DNA of 64,000 bases from Acidobacteriota bacterium (GTDB lineage: Bacteria; Acidobacteriota; Terriglobia; Acidiferrales; UBA7541). Position numbers and translations under genes: made by a program. Position 1 is the first letter of the stretch; the number at the start of each line of letters is the position of its first letter. Below the pieces are notes generated by a model. That model worked only from the letters and a program-made list of their open reading frames with translations, was not told where the DNA came from and ran no database searches. The stretch spans positions 89,328 to 153,327 of the forward strand of contig JABCZR010000012.1 of the NCBI GenBank assembly GCA_013289585.1, in the 5' to 3' direction. Below, piece by piece: positions 15,541 to 24,180 of this stretch.

Positions 15541-17214
15541 ATGAAGAAGTTCTGTTCTTTCTTACTGGGGCTGGTTTTCGTCAACGCCTTGCCTCTCCCG
15601 TCTGCTCATGCACAAACGAACAGCTACAAACAAACCAATCTTGTTTCCGATATGGCGGGAATCGCGCCAAACACCGACGCCAAACTGGTGAATCCTTGGG
15701 GAATCGCTTTTATCCCCGGCAGTCCCTTCTGGATTTCCGACAACAACAGCGGGTTTACAACGTTGTACGACCAGACTGGCGCGTCGAGCGGCTCGTTTAA
15801 GATCGCCCCTCCGAATGGCAGTTCGAATCCGGCGACGCCAACAGGAATTGTTGCGCCAGCTAACGGCGTGACTTTTAATGTGAACGGCCAGCCCGGGATT
15901 TTCATCTTCGACACCGAAGACGGAACGATCTCAGCATGGACGGGCGGAAACACAACAATTCTGGCGGTGGACAATTCCACGGTTCCCTCCGCCGCCACGG
16001 GCGCGGTTTACAAAGGCCTGGCGCTGATCACCAATGCGACCGGCAGTTTTCTCCTGGCCACCAATTTCAGGTCCGGCAAGGTCGAGGTATACGACAGCAG
16101 CATTAAGCAAACGCAGATTCTCGGGCCCGGAGCGTTCAATGATCCAGCGCTGCCGGCAGTTCCTACGGGCTCGGGGTCTCCAGGATACGCACCGTTCGGC
16201 ATACACGTAATCAACGTCAACAACACATCCATGGTGGTGGTCACGTACGCACTCCAGGACACGCCCATGCACGATCCCCTGCCTATCGCTGGTGCGAGCT
16301 TTGTGGATCTCTTTAGTGCCGACGGCACCATGCTTCGTCGAATCACTAGCGACGCTCATCTCAACGCCCCCTGGGGGGTGGTTATCCCTCCAGCCGGTTT
16401 CGGCTCACTAGCGGGGGATTTGCTGGTTGGGAATTTCGGCGATGGCACGATTAACGCCTACAACTTCTCCACTGGCGCTTTCATCGACCAAATGAAGGAT
16501 CAGAACGGGACGGTCATCACAAATGCCTCACTGTGGGACATGGTCTTTGGCGGCGGAGGGACTTCCGGCAATTCCAACACGATGTACATTACTGCGGGCC
16601 TGGCCAACGAGCAACACGGACTTTTCTCGGCCATCACCGCGAATGCCGCGCCGGCTCCCACCTCAGATTTCAACATCAGCGCATCACCAATGACCAGGAC
16701 GATTGCTGCGGGGCAGACCGCTTCCTTCACCGTGACGCTAGGCGGGCTCAACGGCTTTAACTCCGCTGTGACGCTTGGTTGCTCTGGGCAGCCGAACGGC
16801 TCCACCTGCAGTTTCTCGCCGGCGTCTGTTTCGCCGGCGAGTGGCGGAACAGCCACCTCAACACTAACCATCATGACTTCCTCCTCGCCCTACATGCCGG
16901 CGGCAGTGATGGCTAGCAATTCTACCGGCGGCGTTTTTGCGTTGCTGCTTCCAATCCCCGCGCTGGGGCTCTTGGGCTTGCTTGTTGCGGGGAAGGGAAA
17001 CCGTCAACGAATTTCGGGGGTGAGTTGGATTCACTACATCACGGGTAGCCTCGCTCTGCTTATCGTCGCAGGTTTCCTCCTTGGCGCAGGCGGCTGCGGC
17101 TACAACGCAAATAATGCCGGGAACGGCACGCAGCGGGGCACGGCCACGGTCATGATCACGGGGACATCCGGCAGTCTCTCCCACTCAACTTCAGTCAGCC
17201 TCACCGTCCAGTAA
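15541..17214 (+). CDS. TIGR03118-family secreted protein with Ig-like domain split by membrane helices
   Basis: 557 residues with a signal peptide (MKKFCSFLLGLVFVNALPLPSAHA). Residues about 30-370 form the TIGR03118 beta-propeller-like region (NPWGIAFIPGSPFWISDNNSG, DLLVGNFGDGTINAYN). Residues about 375-445 start an Ig-like domain (TASFTVTLGGLNGFNSAVTL, CSFSPASVSPASGGTATSTL). It is interrupted by two hydrophobic helices (GVFALLLPIPALGLLGLLVAG and ITGSLALLIVAGFLLGAGGC) before the last strands GTATVMITGTSGSLSHSTS. It is probably an envelope-attached protein; its molecular role is unknown. A terminator follows at once. Confidence 0.82.
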   Translation: MKKFCSFLLGLVFVNALPLPSAHAQTNSYKQTNLVSDMAGIAPNTDAKLVNPWGIAFIPGSPFWISDNNSGFTTLYDQTGASSGSFKIAPPNGSSNPATPTGIVAPANGVTFNVNGQPGIFIFDTEDGTISAWTGGNTTILAVDNSTVPSAATGAVYKGLALITNATGSFLLATNFRSGKVEVYDSSIKQTQILGPGAFNDPALPAVPTGSGSPGYAPFGIHVINVNNTSMVVVTYALQDTPMHDPLPIAGASFVDLFSADGTMLRRITSDAHLNAPWGVVIPPAGFGSLAGDLLVGNFGDGTINAYNFSTGAFIDQMKDQNGTVITNASLWDMVFGGGGTSGNSNTMYITAGLANEQHGLFSAITANAAPAPTSDFNISASPMTRTIAAGQTASFTVTLGGLNGFNSAVTLGCSGQPNGSTCSFSPASVSPASGGTATSTLTIMTSSSPYMPAAVMASNSTGGVFALLLPIPALGLLGLLVAGKGNRQRISGVSWIHYITGSLALLIVAGFLLGAGGCGYNANNAGNGTQRGTATVMITGTSGSLSHSTSVSLTVQ

Positions 17215-17220
17215 AAGAGA

Positions 17221-17250
17221 GGGGCTGGCGCCCGGCCGCTAGCCCCTTTT
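17221..17250 (+). terminator. Rho-independent terminator
   Basis: GGGGCT pairs with AGCCCC around a GC-rich interior (GGC/GCC), followed by TTTTCCTT. It lies 6 bases after the TIGR03118 stop codon. Confidence 0.75.
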
Positions 17251-17453
17251 CCTTAGTTTATGAGTGCGTTCGAATCTGGCGGCAGCGAAGCCGGCAATGC
17301 GGACACCAATTCTTCTCTCGATAATCTTCAGAACAGCATTCAGCTCACTGTCATCAGTTTGGTGCCTCTGCAGCCTGCGCAACCCTTCGCTGCTTAGTCG
17401 CCATCCAATGCGGTAGAATTGTGGGACATTTGGGTGCGTGGGAGAAGAGTGCG

Positions 17454-17488
17454 GAGATCACGAAGGTCACGAAGGTCACGGAGGTCAG
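17454..17488 (+). repeat. Short tandem repeat, 9-base unit ACGAAGGTC
   Basis: GATC ACGAAGGTC ACGAAGGTC ACGGAGGTC A: about three and a half copies directly upstream of the next gene's ribosome binding site. The unit is also readable as a run of GGTC/GGAG cores that could look like weak ribosome binding sites. Confidence 0.8.
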
Positions 17489-17515
17489 TCAAATTTCCGC
17501 CTGAGGGAGAGCGCG

Positions 17516-18373
17516 ATGAAAAAATGGGACTCTTTTTTGGCTGCGGGAGCCTTGGTACTGATTTTTGCGGGGAGCGCGTCGGCCGATACGCTGGAATTCA
17601 AGGACGGGCGCGTGCTGACCGGCAGGTACCTTGGCGGAACGCAAGCTGTTTTGCGCTTTGAGGTGAATGGGGAGGTCCAGACTTTCCACACAATTGATAT
17701 CGTTGCGCTGACGTTTACAGGTCGCTCCGATAACAATCCTCCCCCGGCGGATCCGGCCCCAGCCCCAGCGGTAACACCCCAGGATGCAACACCTGCTGCG
17801 GCAGCGCCGGCTCCGGCTGCGCCAATCCCCGCGGCTAACGCCGCTTCCAGCAGTGACATTACGATTCCAGCTGGGCAATCCCTGCTGGTGCGGATGATTG
17901 ATGGTGTGGACTCCAAGAAAAACAACGTAGGTGACGTCTTCCACGCGAGCCTGGAGACGGATCTGGTGGTGAACGATACTTTAGTGGCGCGCAAGGGCAG
18001 CGATATTTATGGGCGACTGGCGGTAGCCAAAGAGGCAGGCCACATGGCTGGCAGCTCGGAACTGCAGCTGGAGCTCACTCGCATGGTAATCGACGGCCGG
18101 GACTACCCGGTCGTCAGCAGCGATTACACCTTGAAAGGGAAAGGGCGCGGGTCAGACACGGCGAAGAAAGTAGGCGGTGGTGCAGCGCTTGGCGCGATTA
18201 TCGGGGCCATTGCCGGCGGCGGAACGGGCGCGGCGATTGGAGCTGGTGTTGGTTCGGCGGCGGGTGCGGGAGTTCAAGTATTCACACGTGGCCAGCAGGT
18301 CAAAGTGCCAAGCGAGACTTTGTTGGAGTTCCGATTGCAACAACAGGTCTTGGTCTCGCCGACTCAACAATGA
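17516..18373 (+). CDS. Secreted glycine-zipper protein with Pro/Ala-rich linker
   Basis: 285 residues. ATG 17516 follows GAGGGAGAGC and opens a signal peptide ([23 protein letters not shown]). A small beta domain ([17 protein letters not shown]...[11 protein letters not shown]) is followed by a linker of Pro/Ala (about 85-125). A beta-rich domain ([28 protein letters not shown]) and a Gly/Ala zipper ([23 protein letters not shown]) with a final LEFRLQQ strand complete it. Similar layouts occur in envelope proteins that insert glycine zippers in membranes. No exact function. The 9-base tandem repeat lies just upstream. Confidence 0.75.
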   Translation: MKKWDSFLAAGALVLIFAGSASADTLEFKDGRVLTGRYLGGTQAVLRFEVNGEVQTFHTIDIVALTFTGRSDNNPPPADPAPAPAVTPQDATPAAAAPAPAAPIPAANAASSSDITIPAGQSLLVRMIDGVDSKKNNVGDVFHASLETDLVVNDTLVARKGSDIYGRLAVAKEAGHMAGSSELQLELTRMVIDGRDYPVVSSDYTLKGKGRGSDTAKKVGGGAALGAIIGAIAGGGTGAAIGAGVGSAAGAGVQVFTRGQQVKVPSETLLEFRLQQQVLVSPTQQ

Positions 18374-18567
18374 GTTGGATTGACTGAGCAGAACAGCCCA
18401 GCGCAGCAGGGAGTCCTGTGGGGTGGGCTTGGCTCATCCTTAAGCGAGTTATCCGCCAACCTGCGCGGGGCATTGCACCCCCGTATCGCATTGGAACCAT
18501 CGACGCAAAATCCCCCCTTGCTACTCCTACTGTTAGTCAGTAAGATACCCCCTCTGGTGAGGAGACC

Positions 18568-18987
18568 ATGCCAAAAGAAAAACCTCGCGTAAACATCGGG
18601 GAAGTCATCAAGAGTTACCGCAGCCAGCGCGGATTGTCCCAGGGCGACATCGAGCGCCGCACCGGGCTGCTGCGCTGTTATTTGTCTCGTGTTGAAAACG
18701 GGCACACCGTGCCGTCGCTCGAAACCCTGGCCAAGATTGCGGAAGCTATGGACATCTCGCTTGCGGACTTTTTCCCAGGGACCGAGACGCCGCGTGATCG
18801 CGAAACGCAGAAAGCTCTCGGTGAGCTTTCGCAGGACGAGATCCGCTTTCTTGCGGAGATCAAAAAGTTCAGCACCACGCTTTCTGATGGCGACAAGCGG
18901 CTGGTGCTGGCCATGATTCGAAAGATGGCTACGTTGATTCCGCCGGCAGCCACGAAGAAATTGATCGTGCGGCGTCCTACGGTCTGA
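18568..18987 (+). CDS. XRE-family helix-turn-helix transcriptional regulator
   Basis: 139 residues. Residues about 8-65 form a Cro/CI-type helix-turn-helix (IGEVIKSYRSQRGLSQGDIERRTGLLRCYLSRVENGHTVPSLETLAKIAEAM). The second half (RETQKALGELSQDEIRFLAEIKKF...) is helical, without an enzymatic or peptidase domain. The start ATG follows GGTGAGGAGACC, a good ribosome binding site. It is monocistronic, ended by a strong hairpin. Target unknown. Confidence 0.85.
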   Translation: MPKEKPRVNIGEVIKSYRSQRGLSQGDIERRTGLLRCYLSRVENGHTVPSLETLAKIAEAMDISLADFFPGTETPRDRETQKALGELSQDEIRFLAEIKKFSTTLSDGDKRLVLAMIRKMATLIPPAATKKLIVRRPTV

Positions 18988-19006
18988 AGTTTTCCCCAAT
19001 TTGATG

Positions 19007-19048
19007 AAAAAGAAAATGCGCGGCCCATTTGCTGCGCATTTTCTTTTT
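19007..19048. terminator. Bidirectional terminator between convergent genes
   Basis: AAAAAGAAAATGCGC and GCGCATTTTCTTTTT form a perfect 15-base-pair stem around a 12-base loop. It serves the XRE gene on the plus strand and the ABC exporter on the minus strand. Confidence 0.92.
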
Positions 19049-19064
19049 GAACGGGGGACAGCAG

Positions 19065-20981
19065 CTAGCTGCTTTGTCCGCGGATGATTCGAATCGCGTC
19101 GGGGAGAGCACCACCCGTGCGGCCGTTGCTGCCGGAGGAAGATTCGGAGCCGCCCGTGTCCTCGGCATAGCTGCCCTCGCCGGGAGCGAGGAAGAGGTTT
19201 GTTTCCACGGCGTGCTGCTTGGTATAGAGATCGAAGTAGCGTCCGCCAAGCGCATAGAGAGTAGCATGCGTGCCGCGCTCGATAATGCGGCCATCCTCGA
19301 CGACGAGGATCTGGTCTGCGCGGCGAATCGTGGAGAGTCGGTGGGCGATCACAAACGTTGTGCGGCCGCGCATCAGGTAGCGCAGACCTTCCTGGATGAG
19401 CGCCTCGGACTCGGAATCGAGGCTGGAGGTGGCTTCGTCGAGGATCAGGATCCGCGGATCGGCGAGGATCGCACGAGCGATGGAGACGCGCTGCTTCTGT
19501 CCGCCGGAAAGTTTCACGCCGCGTTCGCCGACCAGCGTGTCGTATCTGTTTTCGAAAGACTCGGCAAATTCGTCCACGCGCGCGATGTGGCACGCGGCCA
19601 GAATTTCTTCCTCCGTGGCATCAGGCCGTGCGAAAGCCACATTTTCCCGAATCGTTCCGTCGAAGAGAAATGTTTCCTGCAAAACTACGCCCAGCTGTGT
19701 GCGATAGGAACTCAGCTTCACGGTCGAAAGATCCACGCCGTCCACAATAACGCGCCCGCTTGACGGCACGTAAAACGCCGCGATCAGGCCGATGATGGTG
19801 GACTTTCCAGCGCCCGATGGGCCGACGAGCGCCGTTACCGTTCCAGGTTCCGATTGGAAACCGACGTCGTGGAGGACTTCCTTGCGGGAATCATACGCGA
19901 AGCTGACATGTTCCAGCGCCACCCGCCCCTGGATGCGGCCAAGCGTGACGGTCCGGCCGGGAGCCGCGTCTTCGAGCTTCTCGTTCAGAATTTCGCGTGT
20001 GCGTTCAAGGCCGGTGATGGCTTCGGTAATTTGCGTTCCGATGGCCACGATCTGGAACACCGGAGCGATGAGCAGGCCCAGGAACACGTTGAAGGCGAAG
20101 AATTCGCCCAACGTCATAGTGTTGGCGAGCATGCGGTGTGCTCCCAGTTCCATGATGAAGGCGCTGACGATGCCCATGAGGCCTGCGGCCGAGAGGCTCA
20201 TGAGGGAAGTCGCGGTAAGCGTCTTCAAGACATTGTCGAGCAATCGCTGAACGCCGGCGCCGAAGATTTTCTCTTCCCGCTCCTCCGCGTGGTAGCCCTT
20301 CACGACACGGACGCCGCCGAGAGATTCTGTCAGCCGGCCAGTGACTTCGGCGGTAATTTTCGGGCGCGCTCGGAAAATCGGGCGAATCGTGGCGAACGCT
20401 TTGTTGATGCCGAATCCAAAAACGAGCAGAATCGCGAAGGCCGCGGCGGTCATGGCCACGCTGGTGTGAATCAAATAAACGAGGGCGATCGCCGCGGTCA
20501 TCAGACCGCCCACGAATTCCACCAGGCCGGTACCGACCAAATTGCGGATACCTTCGACGTCGCTCATGATTCGAGAAACGAGTACGCCGGACTTGTTGGC
20601 ATCGTAAAAGGCTACGGGAAGACGCCCGATGTGCGCCTGCACCTGGCGCCGCAAATCGGTGATCATCTTCTGTGCGGATTTGGAGAGCAACTGCGTAAGG
20701 CTGAAGGAAGTGAGTCCTTGCACAATCGTGGCAGCGAGGACGCCTAGCACAATAGGAGTCAGAAGATGGACCTGCCTCTTGGTCACCACATTATCAACGA
20801 AATACTTGGTGGAGGCCGGCAGAACCAGACCGGAAAGGCGATTGATGGCCATGAGCACGAAGCCCAGAGCGAGCAAGCCCCGGCGCGGCTTGATCAGGGC
20901 GATAACGTCAGGGAGATTTTTCCACGCGTTCTTGCGCTTTTCACTTTTCGTCGGCGATTTCGTTTCTTTTTCGGTGGCCAT
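19065..20981 (-). CDS. ABC exporter, fused permease and ATPase (MsbA-like)
   Basis: 638-residue half-transporter. Residues about 35-320 carry six membrane helices (GLLALGFVLMAINRLSGLVL, LTPIVLGVLAATIVQGLTSF and others). The ATPase follows with Walker A GPSGAGKST (387-395), signature LSGGQKQRVSIARA and Walker B ILILDEATSSLDSE, all intact, plus the H-loop in FVIAHRLST. Such proteins export lipids, lipid A or drugs from the inner leaflet. A Ser/Gly-rich tail of about 35 residues (GGSESSSGSNGRTGG) is unusual. First of three minus-strand genes whose spacing does not prove an operon. Confidence 0.9.
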   Translation of the reverse strand: MATEKETKSPTKSEKRKNAWKNLPDVIALIKPRRGLLALGFVLMAINRLSGLVLPASTKYFVDNVVTKRQVHLLTPIVLGVLAATIVQGLTSFSLTQLLSKSAQKMITDLRRQVQAHIGRLPVAFYDANKSGVLVSRIMSDVEGIRNLVGTGLVEFVGGLMTAAIALVYLIHTSVAMTAAAFAILLVFGFGINKAFATIRPIFRARPKITAEVTGRLTESLGGVRVVKGYHAEEREEKIFGAGVQRLLDNVLKTLTATSLMSLSAAGLMGIVSAFIMELGAHRMLANTMTLGEFFAFNVFLGLLIAPVFQIVAIGTQITEAITGLERTREILNEKLEDAAPGRTVTLGRIQGRVALEHVSFAYDSRKEVLHDVGFQSEPGTVTALVGPSGAGKSTIIGLIAAFYVPSSGRVIVDGVDLSTVKLSSYRTQLGVVLQETFLFDGTIRENVAFARPDATEEEILAACHIARVDEFAESFENRYDTLVGERGVKLSGGQKQRVSIARAILADPRILILDEATSSLDSESEALIQEGLRYLMRGRTTFVIAHRLSTIRRADQILVVEDGRIIERGTHATLYALGGRYFDLYTKQHAVETNLFLAPGEGSYAEDTGGSESSSGSNGRTGGALPDAIRIIRGQSS

Positions 20982-21071
20982 GATAGGTGGAAAGAACTAT
21001 ACCCGCAAGTTGGATGCTGGCGGGGGGAATATAACTATATTGGAGAAAAGAATCGGAACGCCCAGCGCGAT

Positions 21072-22262
21072 TCAGTCGCCGGCCGTGCCTGCGCGGGGCA
21101 CTCGGGTTGCTGCGCTACGATCGAGGTTCAACACACTGGAGATAAATTCGCTGAGCGTGATGCCCAGGTGGCCCCAGAGGCGGCGCTTCAGACTGGAGTA
21201 GTCCTGTGTTCCGCTGAAAAGATCGCTCATCAGCTGGCGGAAGACCGGGCTCCGTCGCAAGAACTGGACCATGCGCGTCGTGACCGCGCTGCCCAGGAAC
21301 GACCCGCGATAGAAGCGGCGCACGATGCGCGCGGCAAATTCGAGCTCGGTGGAGAAGGAGGCCTTCACCCATGCCGGATACTTTTCCGGTTGTCCTTCCG
21401 CGAGGGAGCGGCCGAGCAGCTCGCCCGAGCGAATCGCGTAGAAGAGGCCTTCACCGGTCAAAGGATCGACCCAAGCGGCGGCATCGCCGATGAGCGCCCA
21501 GTTTTTCCCAACGACGACGCGATCGGAAAGGGTGCGTTCTTTCGGAGAGGGCAGCACGTGGCTGTAAAACTTTGCGCCCTCGGTCGAAATATCATGCTTG
21601 TTCACAAACGTTTGCAGATGGCCGCGCAGCTCCGTGCTGGTATGCGAGGCCATACTGCCGCAAATGCCCACCGACAAATGATCGCAGCGCGGGAAGGACC
21701 AGATGTAGCCTTCGAAGTGGGGAAGGAATTTTATGGTGATCGCGTCGGCCGTCTGCGGGACGAAGTAGCCCTGGGTCATTTCCAGTTCGTCGCGTTCGAG
21801 AGGGCGAGACTCCGGAACCAGTTGATTCCGGGCGCCCGCCGCAAGCACCAGGAAGTCGGCCTCATGCCATTCTCCCTCGACGCAGTAGCGCGGTTTCGTG
21901 GTTGCCGTTTCCACGCCCATCACGCGGGATTGCTGGACGTTGCAGCCCGCGGTCTTCGCGCGATCGAGAAGCATTCCGTTCAGCACGGTGCGAGAGTAGA
22001 TGACGATCGGATGCGGCATGTCGAGCGTAGCCTGATGTTCTTCGCTGCTGATCAGCTCGACCGAATGCACCAGTTTTTTGGGATAGGAATTATCGAGGAG
22101 GAAAGGGAAGCACTCGATGGCTTTGTGCGTCAATCCGCCGCCGCAGGGTTTTTCCCACACGAGGTGCTCGTCCAAAATACTTACTTTGTGACCCGCGCGC
22201 GCGAGCTGTTCACCGCACATTGCGCCGGAGGGGCCGCCGCCGACGATTGCAATCTCTGCCAT
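21072..22262 (-). CDS. FAD-dependent oxidoreductase, geranylgeranyl reductase-like
   Basis: 396 residues. The Rossmann FAD-binding motif is at the N-terminus (IAIVGGGPSGAMCGEQLARAGHKVSILDE). The second FAD motif is DRVVVGKNWALIGDAAAWVDPLTGEGLFYAIRSG, as in the geranylgeranyl reductase/halogenase superfamily. Related enzymes saturate isoprenoid chains of quinones, lipids or chlorophyll, or act in secondary metabolism. An ER between an exporter and an alpha/beta hydrolase gives no firm clue. The substrate is unknown. Confidence 0.85.
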   Translation of the reverse strand: MAEIAIVGGGPSGAMCGEQLARAGHKVSILDEHLVWEKPCGGGLTHKAIECFPFLLDNSYPKKLVHSVELISSEEHQATLDMPHPIVIYSRTVLNGMLLDRAKTAGCNVQQSRVMGVETATTKPRYCVEGEWHEADFLVLAAGARNQLVPESRPLERDELEMTQGYFVPQTADAITIKFLPHFEGYIWSFPRCDHLSVGICGSMASHTSTELRGHLQTFVNKHDISTEGAKFYSHVLPSPKERTLSDRVVVGKNWALIGDAAAWVDPLTGEGLFYAIRSGELLGRSLAEGQPEKYPAWVKASFSTELEFAARIVRRFYRGSFLGSAVTTRMVQFLRRSPVFRQLMSDLFSGTQDYSSLKRRLWGHLGITLSEFISSVLNLDRSAATRVPRAGTAGD

Positions 22263-22341
22263 GCTTGTGTCTCTCTGCGTGCCTTGAATTTCGTCCCCTG
22301 CGCGATACCCCGGCTGGAGGGGGTGTGAAAGAGACGAGTCC

Positions 22342-23850
22342 TTACGTGATGGGGAAAATCACCAGGCAAAAACCAGCCTGAAGTATAGCACCGAATAGTG
22401 CCGTCGCCGCCGCCGAACCGGTCTCATTACGCACTACGTCCATGGCGCTCCGCTGTAACATATTGAACAGTGCCATATAGAGTGCCAGCAGGCCCATCAG
22501 AATTTCACCGTTGTGCAGAAAAAGTACGCCTCCCATGATCGCTCCCCAGAGGATCAGTCGCAGCGATAGTGCCAGTGCCAGCCTGCGCCCTCCTTTCCCG
22601 GGTTTCACCGGACCGAGTAGCGTCTCTTCTGCGATGTGATAGGGAAGCAGCGCGATGAGAAGCACGGGGAATCGCGCCCATTTCGAAGCCGTCAGCCAGG
22701 CTTCGGAAAACGTCAAATCAAACCACGCGGTAGTCAATATGAGCAGCAGGAGCCCCGCGAATGCAGCTGCAAGCACGGCACGGGGCGAACCGGCGAGAGC
22801 GGAGCGTACCGCGCTCCAGTGAGCTGCCACCAGTGCTATCCCAAGCAGCAGGAGGAAACTCGCAAGATAGTCGCCCTGAAAAACGGCCACACCTTTCAAC
22901 GGAATCCAGAATCGCAGCAGCAGCACGACAAGAACCGCGCCCGCTGCGATTTCTAGAATGAGCCGTGGCTGGCCGATCGGAGCGCTTGCTGTCTCGGCGG
23001 TTTCTTTCCCAATTTTCCCGACCGCTTCCCGCAGGAAAGGCCCAGCTATGAGCAAAATCCCCGCGAAGCCTGCCAGCGCACCGGCGATCGCGCGGTGCGA
23101 CGGCAGCGTCGTGGTCGGCAAGAATCGCAGGAATTTAGCCGACCACTCCTGCGCTGCGCGCATCGCGGAGCTGCTGAATAGAATGCTGACGTGCGAAACC
23201 CGCGGAATGTCCAGGTATTTTGCGGATTCGTCCTTGTTGGAAGCAACCAGGTCCATGGCATTGCCGCGCATGGACTCCAATTCGAGCTCGCCAACGATTA
23301 CCAGGGAATGCGGGGGCAAATCCGGCGGATCAGTGAACAGCAGCTTCTCGCGCGACACCCCGTGTGTCGCTTTCATTGGAGCGGGAGAGATGGCGATCAC
23401 TGCGGCAACCGGAACGCGGGAAGCGATGCGCACGGCGATCGCGCCTCCCATGGAATGGCCCGCAAGAATCGTGCGCTCTGGGGTGATGGCTCCGCGTGCG
23501 AGGAGTTCGCGGACCAGCGACTCTCCGCATTCTTCCGCGCGCGCGGGGGAAAACGGTCCTGGCGTGCGTCCGTGGCCTGGCAAATCTGGAACGTAAACTC
23601 GAAGACCTTCTTCGGCCAAGCCGCGCGCCAGATACGACATGATTTTCTTGTTCGCGGAGATTCCGTGAAAGAGGACCACCGACCCTTTCGTCGCACCTGC
23701 AGGCTTTTCCACGATGGTGGTTTCCAATTGGCACCCGCCGGCGCCGATGATGTAGTTCTTCTCGCGATACGGAGAGGGAAGCGCCAGCCAGAGCCCGACA
23801 CCGCAGAGTAACACTCCCACAATTGCTCGAATGACTTGTCGTGATTTCAT
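22342..23850 (-). CDS. Membrane-anchored alpha/beta hydrolase
   Basis: 502 residues. An N-terminal helix (IRAIVGVLLCGVGLWLALP) precedes an alpha/beta hydrolase domain. The oxyanion-region motif is VVLFHGISANKK, the nucleophile elbow GHSMGG (131-136, Ser133), and a conserved FPDLPGHGRT-like turn. From about residue 255 the chain is a series of hydrophobic helices (LAGFAGILLIAGPFL, AAGAVLVVLLLRFW, LASFLLLLGIALVAA and more), suggesting seven or eight membrane spans. Fusion of a lipase-like domain to an integral membrane region suggests a lipid or acyl substrate. This is inference. Confidence 0.78.
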   Translation of the reverse strand: MKSRQVIRAIVGVLLCGVGLWLALPSPYREKNYIIGAGGCQLETTIVEKPAGATKGSVVLFHGISANKKIMSYLARGLAEEGLRVYVPDLPGHGRTPGPFSPARAEECGESLVRELLARGAITPERTILAGHSMGGAIAVRIASRVPVAAVIAISPAPMKATHGVSREKLLFTDPPDLPPHSLVIVGELELESMRGNAMDLVASNKDESAKYLDIPRVSHVSILFSSSAMRAAQEWSAKFLRFLPTTTLPSHRAIAGALAGFAGILLIAGPFLREAVGKIGKETAETASAPIGQPRLILEIAAGAVLVVLLLRFWIPLKGVAVFQGDYLASFLLLLGIALVAAHWSAVRSALAGSPRAVLAAAFAGLLLLILTTAWFDLTFSEAWLTASKWARFPVLLIALLPYHIAEETLLGPVKPGKGGRRLALALSLRLILWGAIMGGVLFLHNGEILMGLLALYMALFNMLQRSAMDVVRNETGSAAATALFGAILQAGFCLVIFPIT

Positions 23851-24007
23851 CGCCCGCCGCTAGTAGTCGGTCAGTTTCCGATTATCCGACTTCCTCGGCA
23901 AGTGAAATTACTTCCGAGTTGCCCGTCATTCCTGATGAATCTGGCATATTCGATTGACCCGCAGCATAAGTTCGAAACCACGCTACTGCACTTGAGACTG
24001 AAAGACC

Positions 24008-24154
24008 CTAGGGCGCCTGAACGCTGGCGGCGATGGATTGGTTTTCGATTTGAGCCAGTTCCTCGCGCAGTCGTGCCGCTTCGGCGCGATACGTTGCGTC
24101 AGAGTTGCCCGTCATTCGTCCGAAATCGGCGTCACGCGCCAACGGGACTCCCAT
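24008..24154 (-). CDS. Possible small protein or 3' gene remnant (48 residues)
   Basis: In the 330-base gap between the hydrolase and the MFS gene, the minus strand carries an open frame from ATG 24154 to TAG at 24008-24010. Its product (MGVPLARDADFGRMTGNSD..., then a helical YRAEAARLREELAQIENQ) looks coding in composition. The frame stays open upstream into the end of the MFS gene, without a start or a good ribosome binding site. It could be a small helical protein or a remnant. The rest of the gap, 23851-24007, shows nothing recognisable. Confidence 0.3.
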   Translation of the reverse strand: MGVPLARDADFGRMTGNSDATYRAEAARLREELAQIENQSIAASVQAP

Positions 24155-24180
24155 TTCGCTCAACGGTAAGCCCCGGATGC

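Noticed and set aside
18364..19593. 409-codon minus-strand frame across the XRE gene and the exporter end
   Set aside because: Arg-rich shadow that crosses a strong bidirectional terminator.
20766..22328. 520-codon open frame on the plus strand opposite the ABC exporter and FAD oxidoreductase
   Set aside because: It spans the antisense of two real genes, has no recognisable product and no ribosome binding site.
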